Shown one piece after another: positions 14,030-28,400 of a stretch of 64,000 nt of DNA (its first letter is position 1; each line of letters opens with the position of its first letter). Under the pieces are notes generated by a model. That model was not told the DNA's origin, searched no databases, and saw nothing but the letters and a program-made list of their open reading frames with translations. The stretch is taken from positions 418,384,557 through 418,448,556 of the forward strand of contig CM077115.1 of the NCBI GenBank assembly GCA_039619475.1, read 5' to 3'. The stretch comes from Icerya purchasi (taxonomy: Eukaryota; Arthropoda; Insecta; Hemiptera; Monophlebidae). Position numbers and translations under genes: made by a program.

Positions 14030-15240
14030 GGCCGAGACGCGGCGCAGAGAATTAGTCATCCGGGAGGATTTTGCGATAGGTGGAAAGTTGTGAATCAGAG
14101 GAATTTAACGTAAGCGCCGTGCGTAGCTCAGCAGCCATGTGAGATTGTCGTCAGCTCCTGGTCTAGTAGTTGTCTCGGGGTATTTCGCTGTTTACATCTG
14201 GTGGTCGATTAACAAAGTTAGGCGTAATGGGAGATTATTTCAGTTGGGCGACCGGGTCGCTCGCTTAATTAAAACTAGAGTCAGTCGCGTACGACAAAGA
14301 GCCGTTACAAGGAAAGCCATATGTTTTTGCCCTCGTGTGGCGCGCAGTGGGGCATTTTAGAAAGGGGTACGTAGGACTGGTACGGTGCAACTGTAAGACA
14401 CAGATAAATCACGCGACAAGCGTAATACGATTGCACACGTTTAGCGGCACGCTCTGTGTCGCATCGGCGAGTGTATCCGCGGAGACGTACGTATCACGGT
14501 GCAGCGCCGAAGGTGGTTGAACCGAGGAGGACGATTTTCTTGATGTAGCTCGGGTGTTGTGCTCTTTCGTATTTTTCACTTTCCAGAAGACGGCCGAGCT
14601 GCGTCCGCCCCCACTGCAGCAAGGTAGAGAGATGTGTCGCCGATTCACGGACAGCTGACTATGATCTCGGAGACGCGTGCCATGCCGCGGCGGCGATACA
14701 GAAGCGACGGAAATCCGGGAGATCATCACTCTCGCCGTTTCTTAGATGGGGTCCCGGAATGCCGAGTGCGACAAAAAAAATTCCCCTAAACGCAATGTCG
14801 TCGCACGTGTGACCAAGTCGACCGTTGCCACGGCGAACGTGATGCGATGATCGAAATGTCGACCGTTCATATGTTGTGCGAACGCGTCTTACCAGACGAC
14901 ACCGGACTATCTTTAGTATTTCAATTACGGTTTTGCCGCCAATCTGCCTGCTTGCTTCGGATCACGAACGTATCCGGACGAATAAGACCCCGTACAAACA
15001 CATTCTCTTGCATTCGACTGCTCTTTCTCGCTGTGCTAAAGCAGCTGGAACTGTCGCGCTGGTCAACGACTTTAGACGCGTCGTCGCAGTTGTAACGAAT
15101 TTAAGCGCCGTGTGATTTTTCGAGTTTCAGACGCGCAGACAGAGTGCCGGCGGTGAATGCCCGTCTGTTAGGCAGTTAGATGTAGAGTGGAGTTCCGCAA
15201 TACGAATCGGCGTTAAAATTGCGTTTCGCGATGGTCAACT
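14030..15240. promoter_or_regulatory. CpG-rich island B
   Basis: 1.2 kb of high GC/CpG sequence between AT-rich flanks. A weak candidate donor CAAG|GTAGAG lies at 14623/14624, and there is a CACGTG E-box near 14803. Overlapping ORFs of 60-106 codons on both strands lack family resemblance. Candidate alternative promoter, first exon or enhancer. Confidence 0.35.
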
Positions 15241-18200
15241 TCTCTTGAGAATATCGCGCTTAAGGTATATTTCATTGAGGTATAAGTTTGCAAAAAAAAA
15301 AATAATATCTTGAGAAATTACTGATATTCGTGAATCTCTTATTGTCTTTGATTGCGCATAGTAGAATATGAAATTATATGACATTCGTAGCATTATGTAT
15401 TATAGTGAAGGTTTAAATGCCTGAATACATATTTTAATGCTTCCAAAATTAAAGGTATTTTTAAAGGGATTTTTTTTTTTTTTTTTTAAATAAAATGCGC
15501 TTTCTGTTAGGTTTTTTTTTGTTAATCGCTCGAAAAGAAGGGTGCACTGACCCATCAACATTGGGTAAATCTTCCGTTTGCATTTTAGTTCTACAAAAAT
15601 AGAGGGTTTATTAAAACAATTTTTTTTCTTCTTCCGCTGGCATGTTGCATGTCGCAGATAAAAGATACGGGGGCAGGGGCAGTGATCGGTGTATTTTCCT
15701 ATAAAAATACGCTCTTGCACCTCGAGCGAAGTAAGAAATCAGAATTTTGTAATATCGTTGAGAGTATTGGTTTATTAAGTTCCGTGTGTCAAGTTGCTTT
15801 TCAATGATTTACACATATGATTAATATAAAAACTTAATAAAAAATCTATATTTTGTTAAAAATGATTAATTTACATTTTTAACAAAAAAGCGTTTAATAT
15901 GATTTTTTTTTGGCATATAACATATATGTATATATATGCGAAAAACTGAAAAGACGCCTGCTGTCAAGACGCTTTGAAATTTTGTACTGCATATATAAAT
16001 GAGGTCAGTTCTATACAGTGCACCTCCTTACCTGTGCAGCCAACTAGCTCAGTGTGAATCCTACCTGTGAATTCGGTTGATAGGATTTTGCTAGCAAAAG
16101 TAAATTCGGTTTTATAATTTTAAAAAAAAACAAAAAAAAAGTTTAAAAATTTCTTACTTTTCTTTTTAGAATACGTACGAGCATTATGGAATTGTCTGCT
16201 GAATAGGGTCCGTAAACATTTTTTAGACCGATATAATAAAGATTGATAAAAAAAAGTATAATTCGCGCGCCTAGTAATTTAGTGCGGTCTTATTATTCAA
16301 ATTATTCCTTTTAAGAGTTACAAACTACTTCAGAGACGAAACTATAAACTATTTGAATTTCTGTTTTTTGTTCTTTTCGTCCTGATGATTCGAGCGTGTA
16401 TATGTATTAGTCATATTTTCTTCGAATACACACTGATCCATTCCTTTGGAACGCTATCACTTTTATTCTAGAACTTCGGAAGCTTAACAGTGCTGCCACC
16501 GGTATTCTTTCATTCCCATACCTAGATATCATTAGAGAATCCTCCGTCAAAAATGTTCGCAATTCCAGTCTTATTTGTTTACATTTTCCGCCCTTTTAGC
16601 AATAAAATACCGGGTGGTGTGTCTCTGACCTTAAAAAAAAACAAAAGACAATACACAAATATTTCAGTTGTTCGAGCTAAACTCGAAGGAGACGTTTTAT
16701 GAAATTCCCTGTCCGTGACATTTTCAATATTTTTCAACTCGCGCGTCGAAATATATTCAATACTGATTGAATCTTTTTTCTTTTTTTTTTTTATATATAT
16801 ATTGTGTGATGTTGTAACAGTTACATTTGGGGGGACAACTGCAAAAATTTTACATGCTCCGATATAAAGCGTAAATTATTTCGAACGAAAACCGCTTCGA
16901 GTTTCGACGAATTGAAATTTCACTTTTATTATTCTACCACAGTATTTGTAAATCCGGTTCTCCGTCGTTGTCCGCGATTTACAAATTAAATTCGAATGTT
17001 AATTGAAATTTACTTAAAAAATTCATTATCTAATAAAAATCCCCGATCGGAATATTAATTAAAAATTGTTTTAAAAACACGCTGATTTAAGTTTTACTCA
17101 ATTTTTCTAAATTTCATCGGAAACTGTGTGAAGTTTGATTAAAATCGATGATAAATAAGTGACAATAGTAAATTGTACGTCTGAATCAAGCGCGAGACCT
17201 CTCTCACGTGTGCATTAGAAAAAAAAAGAAGGTAGTCACTGAAATTATTGTAGTAAGGACGCGTTGTTTTAAAGGAGGTATTGTAGAATGCAGTTTTGTA
17301 TTTATTCGGCGAATTGCTTTTCGTAAATTAAGCAAACCTGTGTCACTGTTGGCATCGTTTCGTGAGTGCGGCTTCGTTGGTAGAATAGTAGGAAAAGTGC
17401 CAAACTTTCGATAAAAACATAATATCCGCTCGTAGTTTAGTTTCTGCGGCAAAATCCGCTCACTACACCATCCATCAACGCTGGTGTTACTTTGTCCTAA
17501 ATCTGTGGACAGTGTCTGAATTTTTGACGCAGTTTGACGTCAAAAATTATCATAGTGCGAATTTCTTTACCTCTCCGAGCTTCCCTCATTTCACTTCACG
17601 AAGCTTACGAATGCTCCAGAAAGGTATCCTTGTCATCGGGCATCTAGTCACCGACGACAAAATATTATTCTATCGGGAGAGAGTTCCTAATTTACTAAAT
17701 ATCTATTTTTCTTTTTTTTTTTTTTTTTTTTTTAAAAAAAAAGGAAATCGTTTATTTTTCATTAGAATAAATTTTTATTCTAATAAAAATCGGTTTCCTC
17801 CCTGTTAAAGCAGTCGTCATCTTACTGACAACGTAGCACTGATGAAGACTTTTTTAATTCGTACACTACAATACCGGTACGGGATAATTTTTAATTAGTA
17901 AATAATTATTTTTTATTTTTTTCGCCTGATTTGCGTCACGAAAATTTCAAGAAACGACACGAGAATGCACGAAATTTTACAGCTTCTGTGAATCCGAGAT
18001 TTATCGTGCATTAGCACAAAATAAATTGAAAGACGCTTACAAACACTGCATGGCTTTTCCATCGTCGTTATCGACGTTTGTACTTAGTCGGAATGATAAT
18101 AATCATTTGGATTCTGTAAATCTATAACGAACTTTCATTCTAACGCTTTCTTCTTCAACCGTAAAAGGGTCGAACCTAATTAATTTTTTTAGCAATCTAC

Positions 18201-21200
18201 AATAGCATAAAAAAAAAAGAAAAAGAAACAAAAATAAACTAAGCAAAAGTCTAACGTAAAACCTATTCTAAACATCTCGTAAAAAAAGTTCCGTTAAATC
18301 TTCCGTTACGGTTTCATTTTTATATATTTATACCAGTTGCAGCCGCGAAAAAAAGTCGAATATTATTTAAAATAACCTGGCTCGGAAAACTGACGATTTC
18401 ATTCAGGAACCCTTAAAGCAACGAGAGACTGCAACAGACGTTCTCCCTTGATAAATACAGTGGAAATAATCCGTTAGTCCTAGTGTGTTCGGCTGTTCGA
18501 TTTTATTATTCCTTTTTAACGTCGGCAATTTTACTCGTGTTTTAAACAATTTTCAATTACTACTTAAACTTGTGTATCGAGAGAATGGGGGGGGGGGGTA
18601 TACGTGAACCAGTGTGTTTTATTCCTATTTTATGTATGTATTCGATACATTACGGAAAAAGTATATTAAAAGTAAATGATAGTACATACATATATAGCGG
18701 GAAAGTGTTTAAATTTAAGCCAACTTTGATCGACGCATACGCTTTATCGATACTGGAAAGTAATTGTACGTATAAAAATATGAAGGGACGCTTTTCGATG
18801 GTGCAAAATGTACGCGACGCTCCATTAGCTTATTAAGTTGCTATCGGCAAGTTATTAGAGAAAAAGTGATTTTACGAAGATTAGAGCGAATTTCAACGGT
18901 ATGTAAATGTTGTCTTTTAATCAATTCCCCGTTTCCTCGACCAAAACTGGAGACCAGCATAGTATATCTGATTGAATAGTAGACAAATTTGAACAGATAC
19001 AGCCCCACTCGATGTTGAAAAACCATCAGACGTTTTTCGGATAAATTAACTAAAAGATTATTATACCGAGGCTATCGTGCGTTTTGGTGTATACCTCCGC
19101 AGCACAAAAGTGAATATTAGACGCGTTTTTCCCATTTTATTAATAATATTCGCATACGATACACCGAGAAGTGTTCACGATGTCGGAACTAAATTAGACG
19201 ATTGCATTATTTACATTATCCTTTAGAATCAGTTTCAAGTTAAGCGATAAGAAAGAATTACGAAACATTTCCATAAATGGCGAATTATGCGATTTTATTT
19301 GTGACGCGTAGGCCTGCTATCTCGAAACACTCAGTTGGAATAATTCGTCTGTCCGATGATGTACATGTATGTGTATTACTCTGCACTTAATAAGGGACCA
19401 AACACTAAACTATCGCACAAAACATAGGATAAAAAATCTGTACCCAAGTTTTTTCGCTGTTTTCAAATAATTACCTCTGTCTTCCGTTGAAAATGAACTT
19501 CTCGTTAGTAAAAATATATGTATACATACATACATATTATCAGCGGAATCTTAATCAAGTGTGACGGTACGAAATAATAAATTAGCGCGATAATAATTTT
19601 TACTTAAAAAATAATTAAATAAATATAGAAATACGCGCGTAAGATATTTTTAAGAGGTTATAATCGGCAATGGATAAGTTAATAATTTGATTTTCATACT
19701 GGAGTTCATGCAATGCTTGCACAATCGATAATGTAGAACTTCGTTTAATCTAGTATTGAGTGAGCAGCAAGAGTAAAAAAAACACTGCAGTAGTGTTTTA
19801 GTTCGTCTGCGATATTATATGTATATGGCAAAGAATAATTCAAGTTAAATTTCTAGTTTTGTATGTTGAACGCCGAAATGCCTGAAATCTTTTAGCATTT
19901 TGCGAAATGGCGAATTAATCTTTTAAAGCACTGCGTTTGAACGCTGAAGCAAATGTTAAATTAACGTTGAATGAGAGAACTTTAAAAGGCCGGGCTTCTG
20001 CTGTGCAGTATACTCCGACTTCGGTTAATTTGAAGCTCACCTATAAACAAATGCGAACCCGGAATAGGTAGTTTGTAGAATTTGTTTATGTCGATGTGGG
20101 AGGGGGGGAGGCCGCGTTATGGTTCTAAATCAAAATTAAAATCACTATGACGCCCTTGTAACGTGCACCGATGGCAGCGAGAATGGTTCGTTGTTAACAT
20201 TAAAATGCTCGCAGCTCGTATTTATGTTGCATTGCACTCATTCAGTTCCGGCCGAATCTGGCCGCGAACCGAAAGACGGAACAACTAGCAACTCCTGGAA
20301 TATGTTCCACATTACAGTAGTGTACCATCATCATTCTCGCTGCGCAACATATTGCCGCTGCAGTTCGTCTATATGTTGCCTTCTATCTTCCGCTCCACCA
20401 TTCTCTGTACCATTTCTACAACCGCGTGCTCGATGCATCTATATACACCTTTATTCGTTTTATGGATATCCCTGCGATGTTTTTATTCCTCTGCTCCCCA
20501 TTTGACCTCACACTAGGGGAGCCTTTTTTAACATTTTTTTCTTGTATTTGCTTTCCTTTTCTGAATCTTACAACACCGTGACGAGGCTTCTCTTTCCTTC
20601 TTTTTCCTAATTCTGCCCCCCCCCCCCTCACACACACACACACGGTATCTCTTTTTCTAATCTCTTGCGCCATATGCCAGTGCAATGACCCGGTTTTAAA
20701 AGCGATATAAAATGATAGCATCAGTATGTTTGGACAGCGAAAGAGAGGAACCATTTTCAACCGACAGGAACTGAATTAAAAATTATCGATACTCTCTGTT
20801 TACCAGATCGTTTGTAATTTTACTCTCCTATATTTGCCACGGTCGGCTAAAATGTTTTCTTTCTTTGCTTTTTCTTGTTTATTAGAGGAGTAGTTCTGTT
20901 GAGGTTATTAACTCTCTCGCAAACTGACTTCTCCAGCGTTACCCTTTCCGTAGAACAAGTTGCAGTCGAAAAATCGAAATCGATGTCTATTTCAATTTTA
21001 ATTTAGTCGTCTTACATACTGGCTGGAAAATTTAGAAGACGAGTATTACAGCTTCTTACCAAATTCGAAGAGACGAATAGAACCAGTGTCAGAACTTTGA
21101 TCATTTTCCGATTTGGCGATAAAAATATATGTATTTTTTGAAGTGGCCACTTTTTGGAAAATCGAGAAAAGTTAGTGAATTTTGTTATGTCAGGTTGACG

Positions 21201-21435
21201 AAGGAACTGAAATACCTGCGTGATGGCATGGAACATTCTAAAGTATTAAAAATGATCGAAAAATTCTTAATAACACATCTCACATGGGATCTTATTAATA
21301 ATTCCGACGAATGGCGTAGTAACGAAATTCATGAAATCAAAATCTTAATCAATTTGAGATTTTATCATCAGAATTAAACTGTAAATCGCGGGGCGTGATA
21401 AAAAACGTGTTGCAAAATATTTGGAAATTGTGTTC

Positions 21436-21467
<32 letters not shown>

Positions 21468-21766
21468 GATGGATATTGTTTTCCTATATTGCAAAAAAAA
21501 TCTGAAAAACCATCGGGCAATGTCGGGCAAAGTTATTTTGAAAGAAAAAAAAGTGCTTGCCTTGTTTTCGAATTTTATTTTCGGATAAGTTCTTTTTTTT
21601 TATTAAAGTAATTTTAAATATCCTAATTAAGCGGTGTTTTTAATTTTGCGCGGATAGAAAATGCACTTTTTTTCCCCCGTCGACAATAAAAATTACGTGC
21701 TTCGGTAAAGTACGTCACAATTGCATTTCATATTTTGCAGAAATTTGATTTCAATGTCAATAATGA

Positions 21767-21813
<47 letters not shown>

Positions 21814-22148
21814 TAAAAAATAAAAAACAAGTTCAGTCAAGCATGATGTTTCATGCGCTGAGGTTTCCGTATGTTAAGTTGAAGATAACCATAATATTTA
21901 CTTCTTTGTTTCCTTTCTTTCTTTGCTATCATACACCTAGTCTTATCAACTATTTGGTAATCTATGAAATAAGTTAATATGACATGAATAAGCAACCCAT
22001 CCAATGAAGGGTGCTAAAATTAACTTGCATAAGTATACACAAAATGCATGCATACACACTATTCTTACATATGCATACATACCATACGTACACGCACCCG
22101 CACTCATACCCTTACACATCACGCGCCGCCACACATATATTTATATAT
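15241..22148. other. Intron-like AT-rich stretch
   Basis: T/A runs at 15470-15487, 17709-17743 and 21438-21466, G runs at 18587-18598 and 20101-20109, (CA)n at 20630-20642, and (AAT)n at 21766-21810. No gene or element recognised. Confidence 0.55.
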
Positions 22149-22318
22149 TTATAACTTATATGGGGTCTTGAGATCCTTTTTGTATTTAGCCCACGTCTCC
22201 TGCTTAGGTCCCTCAGCAGTTCTTATACTATAAGGATGTCCTTCCAATCTGGCAGCATATCGTCGAGCAGCAATTGCTATTTCATACTTCACAAATTTAA
22301 CTCCACGCTTACATAATA
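22149..22318 (-). pseudogene. Possible terminal coding exon or gene fragment nested in Mef2 5' region
   Basis: The minus-strand segment of 170 bases is two bases plus 55 codons and TAA (22151-22149). It is preceded by GAATTTAG, a usable splice acceptor. The peptide reads CKRGVKFVKYEIAIAARRYA, then ARLEGHPYSIRTAEGPKQET and WAKYKKDLKTPYKL. It is well balanced in composition, unlike the chance Ile/Phe/Lys ORFs around it. I do not recognise the family. It may be the last exon of a minus-strand gene nested in the Mef2 intron, a retrocopy piece or a transposon coding fragment. No second exon was identified. Confidence 0.4.
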
Positions 22319-24427
22319 CTAAATTCAAAATAGAGAAACTCGATTTTTCGCGTCACAAAGAGAGATAGACACGTATAGAGATTGTCGTTAAAAAGGAAAA
22401 TTTATGGTTCAAATTTCTAAATTAAGGCCGTTCGTGAGTTATTACATATTGTAATTGAATATTTTTGTCGTTTCTGAACCATCTTACTAGAATTATTCCT
22501 TCGTACATTATATGTGTAAGGAGTGCTAAAAAGACGCTTGGTGCAAACTCGTCTGTGCGTAATTTTATATGATACCTATCGTTTCGGCATTTATTGCGGT
22601 TAGAGGATATTTCGAATCTTTTTTTTCGCTTAAGAGACCACGCATGTATATACTTCCTTAGAGCCGCTTCGCCTCGTCGCATTTCGTCAGCGTTGTTTTT
22701 GATTGTTTTGCGAGAACCGAAACGAGAGCCTATATTTATAAGTTTAAAATAATCCGAAATAAATTCAAAAAAAAACAAAAAAACAAAACGAAACAGAATC
22801 AAAACTTTGGTTTTCTTTTTGTTGTTGTTGTTTCGGCTTGTAATTTTATAAATAACCGGAAATGAATATGAAAGATTGGCTGCAATAAGACTATAGTGCG
22901 GCCTTAGCTATTTGCGAATGGTCGATAGATACTGTGGAAGGACTACGTGTAATGCAAAAGAATGAAGGCGGATTGCAGAAACTAGTTTTAAGTTATATGG
23001 TCGTCCGAGTTCTGAGAAGATTAGGATATAGTCTGTCCGCTGATAACGAGCGATACGAAATTGCGGTCGAGGCCCATCTTTCATTGGTAATATGAAAACC
23101 TCTTTCGTGACGAACGGTTTGATGAAATTCGAAAAATATTGGACGCGACCGAATACGTAATAATAATGATAATAGGAAAAAAGTTTAACCATTAAAGTCG
23201 GTAGTGACTCGATTTTAATATACTTTCAAACGAACCTTATTACATATTGTATTTCATTTCATTTGCGACATCACATTTTCGAGAGATATTCCAAAAAGAA
23301 TGCATTTTTAAAACTAGGTAATTTTATCTCTATAGAAAACTATCTAAGTTATTCACGTTGACATAAATATACCCATTTTCCCTGCCACTTTTTTTTCTGT
23401 TTCTGTTTCTGTTTCTTAACCCGGAACCTTAAGTAATATTTTTACAAAGTTACTTTCGTATGTAAAACAAGCCATATTAGCATAAGACTATTTTAAAATG
23501 CTAAAATGGTGTACTAAATACAGTTAATTTTATCTCAAGTTTATTTTAAAAAATGTCCGAAGAAGATCTTGAAGCAGAAATATAGTATAATATTTCTGTC
23601 CTTGCCATCGGTTTAAGTAATTAAATATTTCAGGACTTTGCTACTTTCTGCGGGGGGAAGAAAAATTACTTGACCTTGACTTAAAGTCAGCACTGAATTT
23701 TTAAACATTAATGAATGTACGCGATTTAGCGACTATTCATCTTTCTTGCCGCCGTGATGCCGTTTAATTAGAGTTAATCTTTCTTTATCGGGTTTTTTAT
23801 CCGTCAATTACATTTTCTTATAATTTATCAAGTGTGTTATTCGAACAGCGTAGTAGGATTATCGTAAATTTTGACTTCGGTAACAAGTGTTTACATTGAC
23901 GAATTTGAGGTTACGTAAATTTTTCAAAATTTTTTTCAAGATCCGATTGTTTTTTGGTTTTTTTTCGTTTTTCGTTTTTTTTTTTTTTTTTTTTTTTTTT
24001 TTCTACTGAAGGATTAGTCATCAAATTATTATGGAAATGTAGTAATGATACTCAATTTACAATGCGCTGAGACGCGGAAATAAAATGTGTAATCCGACGT
24101 GTTACTGCCATCGTATAAGACGCCGGTAAGTAATTATGATGGTTTACGGAAGTTTAAAAAAATCGATAAATGACGGCAAACTTTTTCAATTAACTCGAAG
24201 GAATAATAAATTGGACGATCGTCGAAACAATGTATATTTCGCTGATTTTAAAGAGTCTGCAACCAAAAACGATTATTTTAACATTACCGCGAATTATTAT
24301 CGTCTTAGTAACAACGAATAAAAAAGATTATTTATACGATTCGAAGCTTTTTCAGTTTCATCACTAATAGTAATTGAGAAATTATTTTATACTATACTAA
24401 TATTAATTTGTCGCCTTACACTTTAAT

Positions 24428-24462
<35 letters not shown>

Positions 24463-24849
24463 AATAAAAACAGATGTAGTTTTTTTCCAAAACGACCGAC
24501 ACATCGGGGGGGGGGGGCACTACTGCTCGACTTCAAGATGTACAAAAACGACGCCGGAACAGGTAAAAACATTCGCCTTTTTATTTTTTATTGTTGTTAT
24601 AATTTTTTGTACGAAATGTCGGAATTGGAAGATGATCAGAATTCTTGGAATGCGTTCAAATCTCGATTTTCAATGAAACCTTCCTTTTTCCTAAAAGTTC
24701 AAAAGTTCAACGTTTTATTCTACGAATATCAGTTGAACATTTAAAAAATTTCCCGTTTCTCGGCTCCCTTCGCGGGAAAAATCACTCCTACTTTTTCGCA
24801 TTTTCGAAGAATTATTACGCTTATTACCTTTGTGTTCTCCTGGAAAGAG
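22319..24849. other. Intron-like AT-rich stretch
   Basis: A T run at 23977-24002, (AAT)n then (AAAT)n at about 24427-24469, and a G run at 24506-24517. A 126-codon minus-strand ORF (22422-22802) lies upstream of the candidate nested exon but resembles nothing and has no clear splice link to it. Confidence 0.5.
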
Positions 24850-25477
24850 AGATCTGTGATTGGCGGACTCGAATGACGTCAATGGCTCGGACGACCAATT
24901 GAACGAAACAGCGGTTCGCGAGCAGAGTCGACTCTGACAATTCCGCGTAGTAGTTGATGGGCCGCGTGTGTGTGTGTGCGTTGTTAGCCGATAGGCAGTC
25001 TGTCTGTACAACAAGTCGGCGCTGCTATCACGTTGTCTTCCGATGACTGTGATGACTGTGATGACTTTGATGATGATGGACGCGTTCTAGTCGCGTGCCT
25101 TGACTTACGCGAGGCGTGATAGTCCGGGTAGAATTTCAAGAGTCGCTCTTTCAGTCGTTCACACAGCAGGGACAGGATAGAACAGGCTCAGTTTCGACTC
25201 TCGCTTTACCGGCCGTCCGTTATTTGCGTTCGGGATTTGTAGTAATTTTCATCTTTTTTTTTTTTTCCTTTCTTGCTATTTCATGTATTCTTAGTTTTTC
25301 CGTTATTAGCAGTAGTAGTATCAGCAGCAGTATTAATCGTGATTTTTTTCTTTTTCATTTTTATGCGAAAAAGTTAAGTCATCCACCATGTTTTCGCAAT
25401 TTACATCGTTTTACAATTCGGAAATTTGTTCGCTATCGTCGGCCACGCAGGACGGCACTGCAGTTGCAACTTTAAAG
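24850..25477 (+). promoter_or_regulatory. Promoter-like island and candidate non-coding first exon C
   Basis: ATTGG (24859-24863, inverted CCAAT box), a perfect cAMP-response element TGACGTCA (24874-24881) and CCAAT (24895-24899) lie within 41 bases. An arthropod initiator-like TCAGTC is at 25151-25156. The GC-rich block ends with donor AAAG|GTAATA at 25477/25478. A short tandem repeat of GATGACTGT units lies at 25041-25079. This is the best candidate promoter for the + strand transcript that would splice to 43133. Confidence 0.5.
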
Positions 25478-28400
25478 GTAATAAAGCATTATATATTTAT
25501 ATCGATAATACGATAAAGACCGGTGGGAGTTGAAAAAATAATAATTAAACGCATTCTTTCGAATTCGATCATCCCCTAGTTCGGTGTGACAACGAGTCAG
25601 CGCTGTGTCTGTTGGGAAATTTTGCCTTTTTTACCGCTCACGATTGTGTGCTTTAAACGTTTTTTATATTAACGTTAATCTCACGGTTTTTGTTTTACAC
25701 CCGAGTTAATTGATAAGAGTCGCCATTCGCGAAAAGTGATTATATTTTTCGGAGATGTATGGTATAAGCGTAGCAAGTAGTTGGTAATGAATTTTTCGGT
25801 TTCGACCTCGGCTTCTTCGATTTTAAAAATTATTATTGTACTCGATTTGGACCAGCGATTGATAAAAATTGAAATTCCTAACAGATTAGTGCATAATCTG
25901 TATCCCCCCCCCTGTCAAGTATTTTTCTTTTCTATACCGGTGTACTGGCATAAATTTTTAGCGATCATTTTAATAAAAAAAATACACACTTAAAATTATA
26001 ATATTTTTGCTCCTTTGTCGTTAATTGCAGCAGTGTACACCGTATAGGTTGTAAAGTATCGCTGCACACCTATCCTTTGAAAAATAGAGAAGTCACCCAC
26101 CCTACTTCATAAGCGATCTGCTTTAAGAGTGATCAACAGGTAACCGAATTTTTCGAGTTGGCTTAAAGTTTACATGTTGCGATCTGCCGAAAGTTTCCGG
26201 AGGATTTTTTAATGGAACTATTGATATTTAATAATTATACGGGGGGGGCGCTGTATTCGATAAGTATTTTTAACTGTACTTGCAGCTATGGAAAAGAGAA
26301 CGTACGCAAACATTTTTCAGTTAAATTTGAGAAATACAAACCTCGAAGCACTTTAGCGTGAATCTCGTGTTTCGTTCGTCTATTAAAAAACGTGCGTCTT
26401 ATTTTCGTTTTCGGTTGAATTCGTAAAATTATGTGATTAACCGAATTAATCAATTATTCCTGACTGCCTAAATTCAGTTTTTTTTTGTTCCCGAGATTTT
26501 CGTTGCTCTCGACGTTAAATCAGTCGGCTAATTATCGAATTATTAGAATCGACAAAGTCACTGAATTTATCGCATATGCGCAGTATTGGCGCTATAAATA
26601 TTGCGTAAACTCGAGGTACAGTACTATTAAACATTCCGACAGAACGGTAAACACGTAGCATATTTTCGTGCGTTATTAATTTACGCGTGTAATTAAATGG
26701 TCGTCAATCGAACTAGTAATCGCTTCGGCAAAATTTGTAGCCGGGACTCTATCTTCTTCTTCTTCTAGTCAAAATCATCGGAATTATTAGTTTCTGAAAC
26801 GTGCGAAGATTTATAATGATTTTTTAAAAGTCAAATCAACCTAATCCTCGGTGGTATAACTGAAATAATTTCGGGAACGCGAGCTGTCTTAAACGAACGG
26901 CTCTTTGCTTGGCAGCTGTACTAGCAGAATTCGTAGTGGTTTCGTATTCGAGAAACTTCTGTTTTAGTATTCGCCGCTTTTATCAGATAAAATATCGACG
27001 AGCTCTGCCTGTTGCAGCGTTAAAACGCACTCAAGTCGCCCGTTTTGTTTCCTGGCCTTCATTCATCTCTCCTGCTAAATGTTAATATATTCTCGGAAAA
27101 TGTTTACGTTTCGTTATTCAGGCGTTTGTGCGTCTGCATTGTTATTCCCTGTCGTGTACTTATTTTCATTGTTGTGGAATCTTTCTATGAATGGATTTTA
27201 CATAAAATAGTAGTGCACAACGTACGTTCCGTTCGCATCACAGACGATAATCGTCGCCAGATCTCTACTTGTTCTTAATTGCGCTTTCGCTGTCTATTAA
27301 ACTTATTACAATGCCGGAAGGTTGCTTGTTCTTCTTCAAAATTGCGTTTTTGTAAAACGCTTATGTTGAAAGTATCTGCTATAAAAATGTGTCAGGCGAA
27401 GGAAAGAATGGATATTACTAATATATATGTGTACACACATATATATATGCATACATTTTTTTATATTTATATATATATATATATATATAAAACTCGATTT
27501 TGCCCTCGCTATGGAAATGTCCCCTGTACTCTTCTACAATTCTTATAGAAAAGTTATAATTGACTAAATTATTTTTAAATGTCACATAATCGATACAATA
27601 ACGTCAAATTACAAACAATATTAAAAAACGTGTGTGTGTGTGTGTGTGTGTGTATGATCGAAATTAAGAATTTTAAAAAGTATGTTTCGTATTAAGTGAA
27701 TTTCGTGTTAAAATAAATATTATCTTATAAAAGTAATGGTTTCTAAAAACTGTATTACAAACAGTTATACGGGAGGGGGGAAACGGTAATAAAGCAGATA
27801 AATATAATTAAAATACGTATTACACTTAGATAATTAGAGGATTAATATTTCGTTTTTTTCAGCAAAGTCCAATCGTTTTCTCTTGCACTACAATGTTACC
27901 AACATATTAGCTACAAGTAAGTAGTGGTTCCAATTGGCCTCAGAACTGTTCTTAAAAATTTCAGCATCCGAATTAGCACCAAGATGAAACACTGACAGAT
28001 CTTTATTAAAAGTGAAATCTGGGCGAATGTCGGAGATTGTGAAGGTTCACGATCCTTAAGGGTTTCTAATGAGGATGGCCTTTTTGGGACGACCTCAGTT
28101 TTGCTGATGTTTCTGGTATAATCGATTACAGATCGGGGGTACCACTAGAACGGTGACTTTGGTAGCCAAGCTTATTAACTACTAGGCTACCACCTGAAGT
28201 TCGAAACTTCCCGAAAACTTCTACGTTAAATCTTTGCATTATCGCGATTTGGCGCTTATACTTTTTATCGTGCTTCCTGGTTTCATCGCTTTCATCATTG
28301 TTGTTCATTTCGATGTTTTTTGGTACGCTTCACCCGCGTCTTCGTCACCGTTGAAAGTGACAGCGCTGATATTTTCGCCAACGTTAAGAGTTACAGTTCG

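Noticed and set aside
22422..22802. 126-codon minus-strand ORF
   Set aside because: Starts with a Phe run, no known domain, and no clear splice link to the candidate nested exon at 22149-22318.
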